Shown here piece after piece: positions 22,348-34,752 of a DNA stretch of 64,000 nt. The notes under the pieces are model-generated. The model made no database searches, was not told the DNA's origin, and saw nothing but the letters and a program-made list of their open reading frames with translations. This stretch comes from Neopestalotiopsis rosae (taxonomy: Eukaryota > Ascomycota > Sordariomycetes > Amphisphaeriales > Sporocadaceae). Where the stretch lies: positions 4,216,001 to 4,280,000 of the forward strand of contig JALGAS010000004.1 of the NCBI GenBank assembly GCA_023078685.1, given 5' to 3'. Numbering within the stretch: the first letter of the stretch is position 1; each line of letters begins with the position of its first letter. Both the position numbers and the translations under genes were made by a program.

Positions 22348-24364
22348 CTTGTCTTGGATACCGGTCCTCGATCAAGGACCACTAAGAATGATACTGATCT
22401 GTTCCGTTCCCAGTCGGCGGTCCAAGAAAAATATGTGTAATCTTCTTTTGGCTTTCTTGCAGCTGCCCAAAGAAAACCGACTACCCTTCACGTTCCCTGC
22501 TAGACCAAAAATGAAACAACTCGCCCAGGGAACTCTGTACAGGTCGGAAGAAAGCGTTTTGCAGTGTAGTGAAGAAAAAAGTATAGAATGGGTTGATCTA
22601 TCTATTTTGTATCGAGTGTAGTGTAGTGAAAGGCTGGGACCAGATAGGGAGGGTGGCGAGCACTTTCGGCGGCGGATTGGTTTGAATGACGGGTCCAAAA
22701 AGAACCAGCACCAGCACCACCAGCACCGTTCCTGCCTCAAAGGAAACACTGGCAATTACGTCCTCTTATTTTCCGTGTCTCCACCCTTCATCATTGTTCT
22801 GAAGCCAGATAATATTACAGTCCGGGAATTTATTGAAGTGTTCTGAATAATAGGGAATATAACAATTCAGACCGTTTTCAATGGCTGTTTCCTTTCCCAG
22901 AGGTGAAATTCACAATGTAACGCTCACGGAGACAAGTGAATGAGTCGTTTGGTTGCCCCTCCATGTGGCTATCGATAAGCCTGCGCCGTGCAATAACTAA
23001 ACACCACATTATCCACCTGCCCCTAGGCACCCACTCTCTCACTCCACCAGTGAGTAATAGTAGCACTTGAGTAGCAGTGATTCAATGAGTGTATGTAGTG
23101 CTGCATCCTCCAGCCCTGCCTGCCTACCTTCTCTCACTTTTGCGAGATACCTGCCAATTATGCATAGAAATAAATCGTATTGGCTGCTATTGATGGATAC
23201 GAAATAATATTACCTGTACCAAGTGGGTTGTTAAAGGTATTGTTTGTGTTTGATAACAATGCTTGTGCCATGTCTAACTGTAACAATCCATGTGCTATGT
23301 ATCTTGTTCCGTCCCGTTCCCCTGTCATGTCTTCGAGCTGGCCATCGGAATGGTATGCTCGAATTTGTTCCATACCCGTCATTGGCTCGGTCAAGAATAC
23401 TCAAATATCTTGCAAATCTTTCGCCCTCTACATCTCTCTTTGATGTAGTAGCTAAACATGAACCCTGCCTAGTAAGACCCGGCGGTTCGTTATACTGTGT
23501 GTGTATGGAGCTGCCCCGCGCCATCCCTCCATGATTAGCTACGTACGGTAACTTCCGACGTCCTCTCTCCTGCCCTGCCCTGTTGACCAGACTTGCCAGA
23601 GGTCTTGAGTGGCAGTCCATTCATTCTGATAGCTCGAAGCAAAGCTTGGGCTGCACCCATGCACTGACCTGACCTGACCCCAGCTGGCCGAGAAGCTGCG
23701 CTGGAACTGAATGATGGCACGCACTGGACTGGCGCCTGAGCGAGCCCCAAGAAACGTCACAAGGCAATCAGCTGCACGCCTCGGCCAGATGACTGCACTG
23801 GATGGACAATCAATGTACCTACCTAATGTTGGCAAGGTAAGCTATTACCTAGTGTATGTGATGTACATGCCCAGGTAGCCATCATAATACGGGTACCTTG
23901 GCTCTTGTTATGAAAGGTATTGTAGTAGTCTAACAAGAGAGCCATTCAACCAATACACACCAATACCAGCAGAGGAAGCATTCAACATCATCTGCTGTTT
24001 CTTCTAGATTCATCGTGGCCTTGATCGGGTGCTCATCTCTGCATTCCCCGAAAGACCTTATTTCTCCCTGACCCTTCATTCGCTCGACCCCATCAGATCA
24101 GCCTGGCGACTTACGTCGTTGCGTGCACGCTTACCTTTGTATGGTTGCTGCTGCTGCTGCTGCCGCCGCCGCCGCCGCCGCCTTTGCTGCTGCTCCTCTT
24201 ATCGTCTGCCTGCTCTCCCGCCCCTCGCCCTTACCTCGACGGCCTGCAGCTACTGTCTGCTACGACGACATCATACTGCTATAACTATCACTATTCATGA
24301 CATTTGATAAAGTTATCCAGCATCACTTATCACAGGCTCACGCACAATTTCCTTCCCCTCCGAG
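22348..24364. other. Divergent intergenic region between sqs1 and atg4
   Basis: 2 kb without a supportable gene. Short frames at 23230-23840 have no recognisable product. The atg4-proximal part contains a trinucleotide repeat. Confidence 0.5.
24145..24195 (+). repeat. (GCT)n(GCC)n trinucleotide tract
   Basis: Several GCT units run into six GCC units and then further GCT-like units. The tract lies about 170-220 bp upstream of the atg4 start codon, so probably in its promoter or 5' UTR. Confidence 0.85.
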
Positions 24365-25990
24365 ATGGACGCCACTTTGGACGTGGGTCGGCGGATCGTG
24401 CAGATGCTCTGGGACCCCGAGCCGACCAACGATATCGTCAAAGATCAGCCCGTATGGTGTCTAGGCGCGTCCTACCGTCTAAACAACGGCAACACCCACA
24501 AGACCACCGAAGCTACATCGCATCCGACTACTGCTACCGCTGCCGCTGCCGAGAACAACTCCTCCGCCGCGAACAATGAGATCAACAACAGCAACAATAA
24601 CAGCATCGACAACTCGTCTCCTGCCACCAAACCCGCAAAACTGCCAGAGACACCAACAGACTCCATCCCTAGCAGCCTCGACTCGTCACTTGCGTATGAA
24701 GACGCCCCGAGGGACGGCGGTTGGCCGCCCGCCTTTTTAGACGACTTTGAGTCACGCGTCTGGATGACCTACAGGTCCGAGTTCGAGCCGATAGCAAAGT
24801 CTCACGACCCAAAGGCTCTGGCGGCTCTGTCCTTCTCCATGCGCATCAAGACACAGTTGTCGGATCAGGCCGGGTTCTCCTCTGACAGTGGATGGGGATG
24901 CATGATACGCTCGGGTCAGAGCTTGCTAGCAAATGCCATGCTGATGGAGAAGCTGGGCAGAGGTAAAGTCCACTCCACGAGGACACCGAGTTGGGAACCA
25001 TTTTGAGTGCTGACCGAGGGGAAACTTTCCCCGAGAACAGGCTGGCGAAGGGGTACCGAGGCCGAACAGGAAAAGAAGCTTCTCTCCCTCTTTGCTGACG
25101 ATCCGAGAGCACCATATTCCATTCACAAATTCGTAGACCATGGCGCCGTTGCATGTGGAAAGTATCCCGGCGAATGGTTTGGTCCTTCGGCGACTGCTAG
25201 GTGTATACAGTACGTCCAGAGGCGCCCCCAATCCGGCATTCAGTGTGTCTTTCTTATTGCGATGCGGTAGGAGTGCAGCAACCAAACAACAAGAAGCTGA
25301 CGGGCAATACCTAGGGCCTTGACGAATGCAAACGAGCCGCATCTACGGGTCTACTCTACAGGAGATGGACCTGATGTGTACGAAGACAACTTTATGAAAA
25401 TTGCCATGCCGGATGGCAAGACCTTTCATCCTACAGTCATTCTCGTCGGCACAAGGTTAGGTATTGATAAGATTACGCCGGTATATTGGGAAGCGCTTAT
25501 TGCGTCCTTGCAGATGCCGCAGTCTATTGGTATTGCCGGGTGAGTGAGCCATGTCTTCTAATACCCTTCTGTCTATCTCTCTAACGTCTATTGTCTCCAC
25601 AGCGGCCGCCCATCGTCTTCACATTATTTTATCGGCGTGCAAGGGCTGTATTTCTTCTACCTTGACCCGCACTTCACCCGTCCTGCTTTGCCCTACCACG
25701 AGAATGCCGCTGATTATACCTCTGACGAGGTCGAGACCTGCCACACGCGCAAGCTTCGGCGCCTGCACATCAGGGAGATGGATCCAAGCATGCTGATTGG
25801 ATTCCTCATCCGGAGCGAGGACGACTGGGTCGACTGGAGGCGCAGCGTCAAGCACGTCCAGGGCAAATCCATCATACACGTCTCGGACCATGACCCTGTC
25901 GCACACTGCGAGGCCAATGAGAGTAGTTTCATGGACCAGGTGGAGGCCATGAGTGATGACGAAAATGATGGCGATATTGCCCTCGAATAA
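24365..25990 (+). CDS. atg4: Atg4 cysteine protease
   Basis: Atg4 processes the C-terminus of Atg8 and later releases it from phosphatidylethanolamine, so it is needed for autophagosome formation. Exons 24365..24962, 25041..25209, 25315..25539 and 25603..25990 give 459 residues. The catalytic cysteine C179 lies in [12 protein letters not shown], and the Asp/His pair in [10 protein letters not shown] (about D352 and H354). An N-terminal WCLG motif is followed by an unusual insertion of Ala, Asn, Ser and Thr at about residues 43-95, between the first conserved block and the core. The C-terminus is acidic ([12 protein letters not shown]). The fourth exon carries the typical HYFIGVQG motif. The first intron has GTAAAG as donor. 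Confidence 0.95.
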
Positions 25991-26464
25991 CTTCGAATTT
26001 TGTTGTGCAACGTTGGTTTTGGAGGGGAGGGACGGAGTTACACTCACCAAACCCCAGCCAGCCACTCATTGGGGAGGGAGCATCGGCGTTTCGGTTGATT
26101 TGGGTACTTGCATAACGTGGTGCCGCCTCTAGCCATCACATTGGGCAGCGGATATAGACCCAGCCCGCTAGCCATCATTATCTGTTGCCTTCTGTCATCT
26201 CTTATGTCTAGCCGCTCTTGATAGCGTTATATTCCAGCCAAAAGGCAACAACGTCGTCATCACCATCGAGCAGCTGTTGTCACCTTGAACGAAGAGAGAA
26301 AAAAAGCTCGACACTGAGCAGATTCATAGTCCATGTGCCAGTGCGAGCTCAACTTCACAGCTGCCATCGTGCAGAGAAAAGACGCCGACATTTTGGTAGT
26401 CTCAGCCCCGTGGAGTATCTTACTAATACAGGATATGGCCGGTATTCAGTCCCGGGTGTTATGC
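25991..26464. other. Convergent intergenic region between atg4 and jjj1
   Basis: 474 bp of presumed 3' UTRs. No feature is visible. Confidence 0.5.
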
Positions 26465-28428
26465 TCAACGCTTCTTCTTGTTGGACTTGGCGGTTTTGCC
26501 GGTGGACTTGACGCTGCCGACGGGTGCTGCATGTTTGGGATTTGCCTTGAGATGGTTGAACAACTTGGTTTTTGAGTCGAATATCTCATCACACTACAAG
26601 AAGTAAAGTCAGTTATTGTCTGCTCATTCCTCCCAGTGTGATATGCGACAATGACGTCTCGTCTTCTTCGAGCCTATTGGTTGCTCTATCTTAATGCTGC
26701 CATCTGGCTGGCTGCTTCGAGAAAGAGATAAATGGCGATATACGCATCTCGGGAAATCGAAGAAGACCGTGTATCATGTGCGAAGATGAATTGTACTTAC
26801 CACTGCACACTTCTGTGAAACACCTTGCTGCTCCAACTCGGCTTGTTTGGCCGCCTTCTTCTCCCGCTTCGCCTTTGCCTTGCCAACCTTCTTGTTTGAG
26901 CCGGCATTTTGCAGAGTAAGATCTTCAGTTTCGTGGGTGATTTCTTCAAGCTCATCATGTTCCTCGCCGCCAAACGGGTTCGCAGTAAGGCGATTCTCCA
27001 CAACGGTCCTAGGGGCATATTCATCATCACCACTGTCCTCCTCTTCAGAGACTGCTGCGCTGGGATCCTCTGATGTCGGTGTACGCATGTTCACGTCGGT
27101 TGTTGTCTCAGCAGGTGCCTGTTCAGACTCGGCTTCACTGTGCTGCAGGGCTTCCGCTTCCGCCAAGCCGTCCTCGGATTTGGAAGCAACATCATCGTCC
27201 CCATCCTCGTCAGCGAGAGAGGTGGATGCTGCTGGCTCGTCGAGGTCGAAGTTGACATCTTCCTTCCTCATCTGCCTCTTTAGTTGTTGCACTGCCTTGA
27301 TGTGCTTCTTGCTCTTCTCGTGCGCCTCGTACTGCTTCTCCGTCTTGAATATCTTGTTGCAAACTACACATTCGAGCACCTCAACCTCTGACTCTTCTTC
27401 GCTCTCTGTGAATTCTCCTTCCAGCGCCTGATCATCGCCCCTAGATTGTGCCCATTCGGGAACAACGTAGTCTTCGGCGGCCTTTTGGTTCGCAGCTCTG
27501 GCCCTGGCGGCTTGCTGTTGGGCCGACTCGCGCAGGATCTTTTGTCGCTCTGCCTCGGACTGGGTGTTTGGCACGTAGCGGGGATCTCGTTTCCGCACAA
27601 AGGCGACAAGAGAGCGGACGGCGTCGTTGAAGTCCCGCTTGGCCTCTTCGCGAAGCTGTTTGTTCTCCTTCTCCATGAGCCGGCGCACCCTTCGGTCAGG
27701 GGCATCCGACAGGCGCCACTTGTCTTCCCAGGCGAAGCTCTTTTTCGTGGCAAAGTTTGACCATGCGCTGTAAAAGGCCTTGGCGACGCCATCGTAGTCG
27801 TCGTCGGCAGAGCCAAATGATGGGTACTCGACAATGGGCTGGTCATCCCATTCACAGGCGGCGATTTCCTGCTCAGCTAAAGAGTCGAAGGTGTCCTGCA
27901 GAATGCCAAAAAAGCCATTTGGGGCATCGGTAAATGGGACGGTCGAGTTGAAACGGCCGATGAGGGTGAAGAGTTCACTGGCGGTGGTCATGCGAACATT
28001 GTAGTACTCGGCACTTCCGCCCGTCTCGTTGGGGTCATCGCCTCGCAGGATGGCATCGCGATGAGAGTCGTACCAGGCACGTTCCTGGGCATCGGAGAGA
28101 ACCTCGTAGGCGGCCTGAACCTCGGCGAATTTTCTCGTCGCATTCTCGACATCTCCATAGTTTCGATCGGGATGCAGCTCGAGAGCCTTTTTTCTGTACG
28201 CCTTCTTGATCCTAAAGAACCGCAAGAGAGAGGGTGGACGATCAGCCTTCCATGGTAGCCTCGCGACGTGTGAAAGTGTATTCACACACAAATCAAAGAG
28301 GCAAGGCCGTGTACGTACTCATCGTCGGTAGCCTGGCGGTCGACAGCCAAGAGCTCGTAGTAGTCGGTCTTTTGCGGCGCATCATTCGTGGGGGCAGAAC
28401 CCCGGTTGGAGGACTGCTCGTTTCCCAT
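26465..28428 (-). CDS. jjj1: Jjj1-like J-domain and C2H2 zinc-finger co-chaperone
   Basis: Jjj1 is a cytosolic Hsp70 co-chaperone that helps release shuttling factors from late 60S pre-ribosomes. Exons 28428..28319, 28211..26801 and 26593..26465 give 549 residues. The J domain has the invariant HPD at residues 50-52. A charged middle region with [20 protein letters not shown] is followed by a first C2H2 finger (CVVCNKIF...HEKSKKH, from about residue 318). An acidic stretch follows, and a second finger starts at residue 505 (CAVCDEIF...HLKANPKH) that is split by the last intron. The tail is Lys-rich (KSNKKKR). Two fingers around an acidic spacer is the layout known for Jjj1/DNAJC21. It is divergent from the SPX-RING gene. 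Confidence 0.93.
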
Positions 28429-30642
28429 GGCCACCCCAGACTTGCTACTTCTGTCTGATACTGAATCGAGTTGGAATATGTGGCGTCGCTACCGAGAGTC
28501 TCTGGAGGGACGGAGACCGACAAACGAAAGGAAACCAGAATTGGAGGGTCCAGGGTAAAGTTGCGAAAGGTTGAGTGGAGCACAAAATATCGAATTTCAA
28601 AGTGACCCCAAAGTCGCTTGTCGCTTGGAGGCTTGATTCCCCCAGCTCACAGCAGTAAGCAGCCTTGGAGAAATCGATACCTGTAAGTCAATGATTTGGT
28701 AGTGAAAGGATGATCTACATATCACCTAGCCTTGGAAAAATACATCAAGTAGCCAGTCCCGTCTTGAGGATTGTTTGTTCCCAGGCCGAAAGCCGCTCCA
28801 AAAGAATTCTTCTGGTAGTGGCTTCCAAGTCGATGCCTTGAATTTCAGAACCCCGCGATGGCTTGGCAAGTTGGTTGAGATGGAGTACGTACAAGATGGC
28901 GGGGTATGTGGCAGTTTACTTTTTTTTTTTTTTTTTTTTTTGGTCGTCTCCCCTTTGGACCTGCAACTTAGCTGTTCTAGTCATAGTATACACGACTTAC
29001 ATACCAAGTGACGATCCGTCGAGTCCAGCGGTTCAGCTCAGCCAGTTGATGTGCTTCAATTGTAATCGACGGAACCCGGTAAGAAAAGAAACAAGATTGA
29101 AATCGCATCGTCTCCTATAACAACTCGCGCCTCCAGCACGTGGACGCCCTAGTTGAAAGTAAGGCTGGTGACACTTGAATATGGAATGTGGTCCTACCAT
29201 TTCAACGAGTATATAGATCTACTATTTTAGACGAGTGCAACGAATGGCATGGCTTCCTTATGTCTTGGCATATGAGTAGTAGATTCGAGAAAGAATGTGG
29301 GTATAATATGTACGTACGTGCTGGCTCAGCATTTTCTGTCTGGTACATATCTATCATGTACGTACACATTGCACTTACATCTCCAAAGTGCTAACCTGCC
29401 TGATAATACCTACAAAAGGAGGCAGTCGAGGCAGTCCTGGCTTGAGTCTGGTCTGGACTCTGCCGAAAACTCCACTGAATAGGTCACTAAAAAAGATAGC
29501 TCTTACGTGCAGGGTATTGATTGTTGCTACTCTCAGCTGTCAGTGCCATGTAGACTTTACTGATTAGTACCAGCTTGCCAGCCAGGCTTCTTCCCCATTC
29601 ATTCATTCATTCCCTGTCAAGACTGGACGTATGCAAGCCAAAAATGATCTGCTGCACCTGCAGGTCAGTGTATGCAAGCGACTTGTTTGGTGACTTGTGG
29701 CAATTCTACATTTGGGCAATGGTCGCGTGCCATTTTCTGCGAGTTCAAGTTCCCTTTTGTCGAGGAAAGAATCGGTCATTCTGTGAGTCAGGTATCTTGG
29801 AAGAACATTAAAGCTTCCATCTACCTGTGCAGTACAGGTAATCCATTATAGAGAACCACGACGAACATGATTAAAATGGCGAAAAGGGAAGAAAAGTTTT
29901 AGGTAACCAACCCACTGACTTGGATCGCCCCTCCGGATGACAGTGCCGTCCGTGCCTTACTTAATGCAGCCAAAATACCTTACCAAAGGCCCCATGGTAC
30001 ATTACTCGACAAACTGTCGAGTCCCCCGATGACGGTTCAACAGCGTAAAACTCGCTTCTACAAATGATTGATCATTCATTAGTTGCCTGCCTGGCGTATG
30101 TAGCACAGTCACGCTATTTAATCTTAGCTTTATTCATCGTTCGTAGTATATTATTGCCCGTCTTTCTTTTCCCTCGTAAGACTTGGATCGTATGCTACAT
30201 TTTGTTGTTCGGCTACCCATCTTTGTTCAATTTTTATCTTTAAATTGATTTCCATCGTTGCTGTTCTTGTCGTTGCCTTTTCACAGAGAAGCGCGAGTCT
30301 CTTCTTTTTATTTCCCCTTCAGGCTGACCGACTGTTTGATCCTTTCGAAATTCAAACCCGTGACTTGACTCTCCAACTGATCGAGAAAGCCCACCGCTGG
30401 TAAAACGCTCAAAATTATGTTGATTCGACCTGTGGACCCGTGAGGTGACGGTCGCTTTTTGTTGTCGAGTTACCAAGGAAGAGCCTAGGGACTGGCAACA
30501 AGATAAATCAAGCAAACACACAGTAGGATTTGCTAACTTGCACCTGCATCACTCAGAGTCCCAGCTACGCGGGCCCGCGCGCATACGTGGATAATCAAGG
30601 AAGTGTCTCGACCAAGGATAAATACTCCTGCTGCGCAACAAC
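28429..30642. other. Divergent intergenic region between jjj1 and the SPX-RING gene
   Basis: 2.2 kb with no supportable gene. It contains a run of 22 T at 28920-28941 and one CACGTG hexamer at 29137-29142, the core of the Pho4/NUC-1 phosphate-response site. The hexamer lies about 1.5 kb from the SPX-RING start, so a regulatory role is speculative. Confidence 0.45.
28920..28941 (+). repeat. Poly-T tract (22 nt)
   Basis: An uninterrupted run of 22 T, read on the + strand, in the jjj1/SPX-RING intergenic region. Confidence 0.85.
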
Positions 30643-32429
30643 ATGAAGTTTGCACAGGAATTCAAGAAATCACTTCAGCAGGAAGGTGAGTGAGATTGAT
30701 CTCTACCTGTATATAGCCCGCCCATGGGCTATGGGCTATCTACATCTACACTTGGCAGCCGACGTGCTCAGCCTGGGGCTCAACTCAGCTCAAAATCGCC
30801 CTCTCTTCCAGTCTCGCCTCCACCCCTCCCCCCCTTCACTCCCCCCTTTGCGCTCACCGTTGCTGACTGCTCCACTACTTGGGAGGGTCAAAATAGGCTT
30901 TCCTCAGAAATGGGTAGAATCAGCCATCCCCTACGGTCAGTTGAAAAAGTGTCTCAAAAAGGTCACTCGGGAGTTGGACGAGCTCGGCCTGGACAAGGAT
31001 ACTCTGGCCCAGCTGGCTGCCGACCAGTCTGCCGAGACGGGTCCCTTTAGTGGCCATCATCATGGCTGGAAGTACGACCTCAACGGAGAGCCAAGCAAGT
31101 CCAACCACCTGCGCCCCAAGCTGACTGTCTTTGTTCATCTGCGCAATGGTGTCGCCGTCGATGCCACCCTTTCGCCCTCTACCAGGCAGTTCCTCGGCAG
31201 AATCGCCTCTGATAGGAGGTCAAGCATAGCATCTGCTGCTGGCATCCCTCTCGCTGTCGACAACGACGATCACAAGGAGGCCACAAGCGCCGTTGCCTCA
31301 CCTGTAGCATCAGCTTCAACGCCAGATGCTTCCAGCGCTGATGAGGGCTCTGAGTCCGAGGATGCTGCCCAATCCCCCTTAGACCAGCAGCCGGTCACCA
31401 AGGCGCCTCTAATGCTGCGCAAGGTTGAGGTGCCCCTGGTATTTGACGCCGAGTTCTTCGATATTTTACAGACGGATGTTTCCAATCTGGACATTCTACA
31501 GGGCGAGGAGCAGGAGAAACTCAGGGGCGAAATTGTGGCTCTTGGGCACGAGATCACAAAGGTTTCCAAACCTTCGAATGGAAAGCGGGCAAAAGACGAC
31601 TTGGCCAAATGGCGCGACATTTTCGAGCTCTACCTCGACGCCCGCATCTTCTTTTCGAACCGCGAAACCGACCACGGTGCGAGAAGCAGTGCCCAGGCAG
31701 TCAAGCAGCTGCAGTGGTTCCAGGAGCAAGTCTTGCAGCGCAAACTCGTCCAAGGCCTCAAGCTGCAGCCAAGCCGCGAGGCGTTTAGCAAGTTTCTAAA
31801 CGTCAACGCCATGCTCTTGCAGAACCTCAAATTTCAGGAGATTAATCAACTTGCCATTACAAAGATCCTCAAGAGTACGTACTCACTCCCTCCTCCGTTT
31901 CCGTAGTCATTGGGAAATTCATCACATCCTCGCATGTGGTGCTTGTATATACACGGCTGCTGACTGTTTTCTTCTCCCATTTACAGAGTTCGATAAGCGG
32001 ACATCGTTGGGTGTCGCCAAGACGTTCCCCGTGGCTGTCCACTCGGAGAGACTGCTCGCCGGCAGCGTGGCCAAGGACCTCTGCGCACAGGTTTCCAGCG
32101 AGATCATTTCCATGGTGCCGCAACTAGACGACTACTTGTGCCCCATTTGCTTCGCGATTGCGTACTGGCCCATTCGTCTCAAGTGCGACCACATTTTCTG
32201 CAGCCGGTGCCTGGTCAAGATGCAAAGAAAAGGGGAGAGATTCTGTCCGCTCTGTAGGGGAGACGTCATCATGGCGGCTGGCATGGAGAATTTTGACGCT
32301 GCTCACGCCGCCTTTCTCAAGGAATATTTCCCACGTGAGGTCAAGGAGAAGATCAGAGCAAACGAGCTGGAACGTGGCAAGGAAATATTTGGGCCCGACT
32401 ATTCTGACAGGCCATGTTCCGTCATGTAA
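30643..32429 (+). CDS. SPX-RING E3 ubiquitin ligase
   Basis: SPX domains sense inositol pyrophosphates, and SPX-RING ligases such as fission yeast Pqr1 control phosphate uptake by ubiquitination. Exons 30643..30685, 30897..31874 and 31987..32429 give 487 residues. The SPX domain starts at the N-terminus (MKFAQEFKKSLQQEGFPQKW), includes the Lys cluster YGQLKKCLKKVTREL and continues at about residues 160-330 with VPLVFDAEFFDILQTDV...KFLNVNAMLLQNLKFQEINQ. Between the two SPX blocks is an acidic Ser/Ala linker. A C3HC4 RING spans about 392-430 (CPICFAIA...CDHIFCSRC...CPLC). The first exon is 14 codons, and the in-frame upstream reading in intron 1 is rejected because it breaks the SPX N-terminus. 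Confidence 0.9.
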
Positions 32430-32769
32430 TGGTAGCGACAAGTTTCCAAGCGACTTGCCTCGGACTCGTGCTCACTATGGAGGGGAGCAATGAGGGCCGG
32501 CAACGGCAGGATCTTGCATGGCTGGGCCGTGTACCCATCACTGGCCAAGAGCTGGCCGGGATTTTTTGTGATGATACCCCTTTCAATGATCAAGATATAG
32601 ATGAGAAATATAAGTGCCTTAATTTTATTGCATCACACTCTTCACGATATTTCGCTACAACGCTGACATGTTTATTTGAAATTTAGATTTCGCCCCCCAG
32701 ATCCTTCTTCCTCTGCACCGCACTGCACTACACACGTTATCCCACACTATCATGGAGCACAGGGCCACT
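32430..32769. other. Convergent intergenic region
   Basis: 340 bp between the SPX-RING stop and the cystathionine gamma-synthase stop; presumed 3' UTRs only. Confidence 0.5.
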
Positions 32770-34752
32770 TCAGTTTGACTCGCTCGGTATGCTCTCGGAC
32801 GCCTGCAGGGCCTTTGTGAAAACAGCCTTGAGCTCCTCTGTTGATTCCAGCCCAAAGCTGAACCGAAGCAGATACGGGTCGACGCCAAATCCTCTGGCCC
32901 AGTCAAGTTCTTGGTAGTGCGCAAGGATCACGTACGGCGAGGACAGGGTGAAATTTGTTCCCAAACTCGGACCCTTGGCGGTCTCGAGAGCATCGAATAC
33001 CAACTCGGCATGATCCTTGCTCTTGAAGGAGCAAGAGACTAGACCGCCATAGCCTCCACCCGACGTCTTGACTGCCTCAAAGTTGGGCCGGCTCTCATTG
33101 TATTTGGGGTAGTATACCTGAGTAACACTAGGGTGTGTCAGGAGAATCTCGCAGACGGCCTCGGCATTCGCATTCACCCGGTCGATTCTAGATATAAAAT
33201 CGCGACTGTTGCGCTCGAGAAAGATGACATCCTCGGCCCAGTAGGTATCCTCAAAGTCGCGAGTCAAGGTTTCCTTTAGGGGAGTGTAGTACCGGCTGTT
33301 GGGGTTGAGAACCAAGCTGCCGCCCATGACATTACTGTCTCCGGAGAAGATCTTGGTCAGACTGCTGACAACCATGTCGGCAAACGGGAGGACATTGACA
33401 TTGTGGAATGTGCCAATGGTATCATCAACCACAACGGCAAAGTCATACGTCTCGGCCAGCTGATGGATTCGCGCCAGATCGGGACACGTCAGCAGCGGGT
33501 TGCCGGGAAATTCGCAAAATAGGGCAAGGAATCTCTCGCCACTCTTGAGCCGCCCTTCAAGGTCATCCAAATCGGCCGAAGAGGACCGCCCGTAAAAGAG
33601 ACATCCGGGCCCAAACTTTTCGAGGATTTTGAGTGTATCAACATAGGGGAAGCCAAAGTTGACACTCTTGCGCGGTTCGCGCGCCTTGAGCAATGTCTGG
33701 TGCGCCGTAAAGATGGCATTCATGCCACAAGGGAACAGGTACACGTCGTCCTCTCGGAAGTTGGTCACGCCCCGGGCATCGCTCTGCATAGAGGGCAGCG
33801 CGGCTGTCAAGTCTATCGTCTCCGTCAACGTGCCAGCAATACGGCGCCGGATTGCCGACTTTGCATTGGCCACGAGAGAGACGGACAGGTTCCTGCCAAA
33901 GCGCTCTTCGAGGAACCGAGAGCTCTCGAGTGCCTCGGTCGTGTCCTCGGCCGCGCTATGTACGCCGTTCTTTGCTGCCTGAATCTTGAGGTTGGCGTGG
34001 CCGTTGGTGGCATCAATGGATGAGGGGCGCTGTTGATAACGGCGAGGTCCACGGCACTTTTGGTACGACTCACCACGGGGAGACTTGGGGGCATCCAGGA
34101 CGAGCAGACCATCATTCAGCAGTCCGTGGCAGAACTCGGCACGGCGGCTAGAGACACCGTCGCCGGAATGCTGCCAGTACTGCTTGGCCACGGAGAAGGC
34201 GTCCTTTGGGTAGAGGACGGCCGAGACAGCTGGACGGACGGTCTGGAGGGCCTCCGAGTTCTCCTTGGAGGCGTCCAGAACCAAGTGTACCACTTCGAGA
34301 TCGCCTGTAAGCTCTGCCGGTGCCTTGTCCCGGATGAACTGAAGACACCTCTGCGCCGTCTTCTTGGTGGGAAAGAGCATGGCCAGCTGGCCCGGCTTGC
34401 CAAATTTGTCAACAATGTCTTCGGCAAAAGCCTGAATAGTCTTGTGTATGAAGAATCTGGAAAAGCGAGTCAGAATGTGTTGGTCTCCCTCACAGTTTCC
34501 TTTTGGAAATGGCGCAATGGTGTCTCCTCACCTGGGATATCCCGTGACCATCTTGTCCACAACCCACGCCTCGCCCTCCTCGTATCCTACGTTTGCCTTC
34601 CATGTTGGCAGTGATACACTCACAGCCTAGCTTTGGTCAGTTGGTTCATGATCAACTCGACCAGTGAAGCTGTTCACCCAGCGAGATATCAACGGAAGAC
34701 TCACGTGCGCCGTGTCGGGAGGAATAGACTCTCCAAGGTCAAAGTTTGGCAT
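32770..34752 (-). CDS. met-7: Cystathionine gamma-synthase (Str2/Met-7 type), PLP enzyme
   Basis: It makes cystathionine from cysteine and an O-acyl-homoserine in the transsulfuration route to methionine. Exons 34752..34705, 34626..34532 and 34456..32770 give 609 residues. This is the long fungal form, with about 230 extra N-terminal residues before the fold-type I aminotransferase-like core ([11 protein letters not shown]...). The PLP lysine is about K416 in [16 protein letters not shown]. Other core motifs are [11 protein letters not shown], the [15 protein letters not shown] segment and the C-terminal LRFSFGLES. Intron 1 lies after [16 protein letters not shown]. No peroxisomal or mitochondrial signal is obvious. 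It shares a 1.05-kb divergent region with an amidohydrolase gene, in which a near-consensus CYS3 site occurs. Confidence 0.9.

Noticed and set aside
23231..23840. Several 70-130 codon frames between sqs1 and atg4
   Set aside because: They overlap one another on opposite strands, and none has a recognisable motif.
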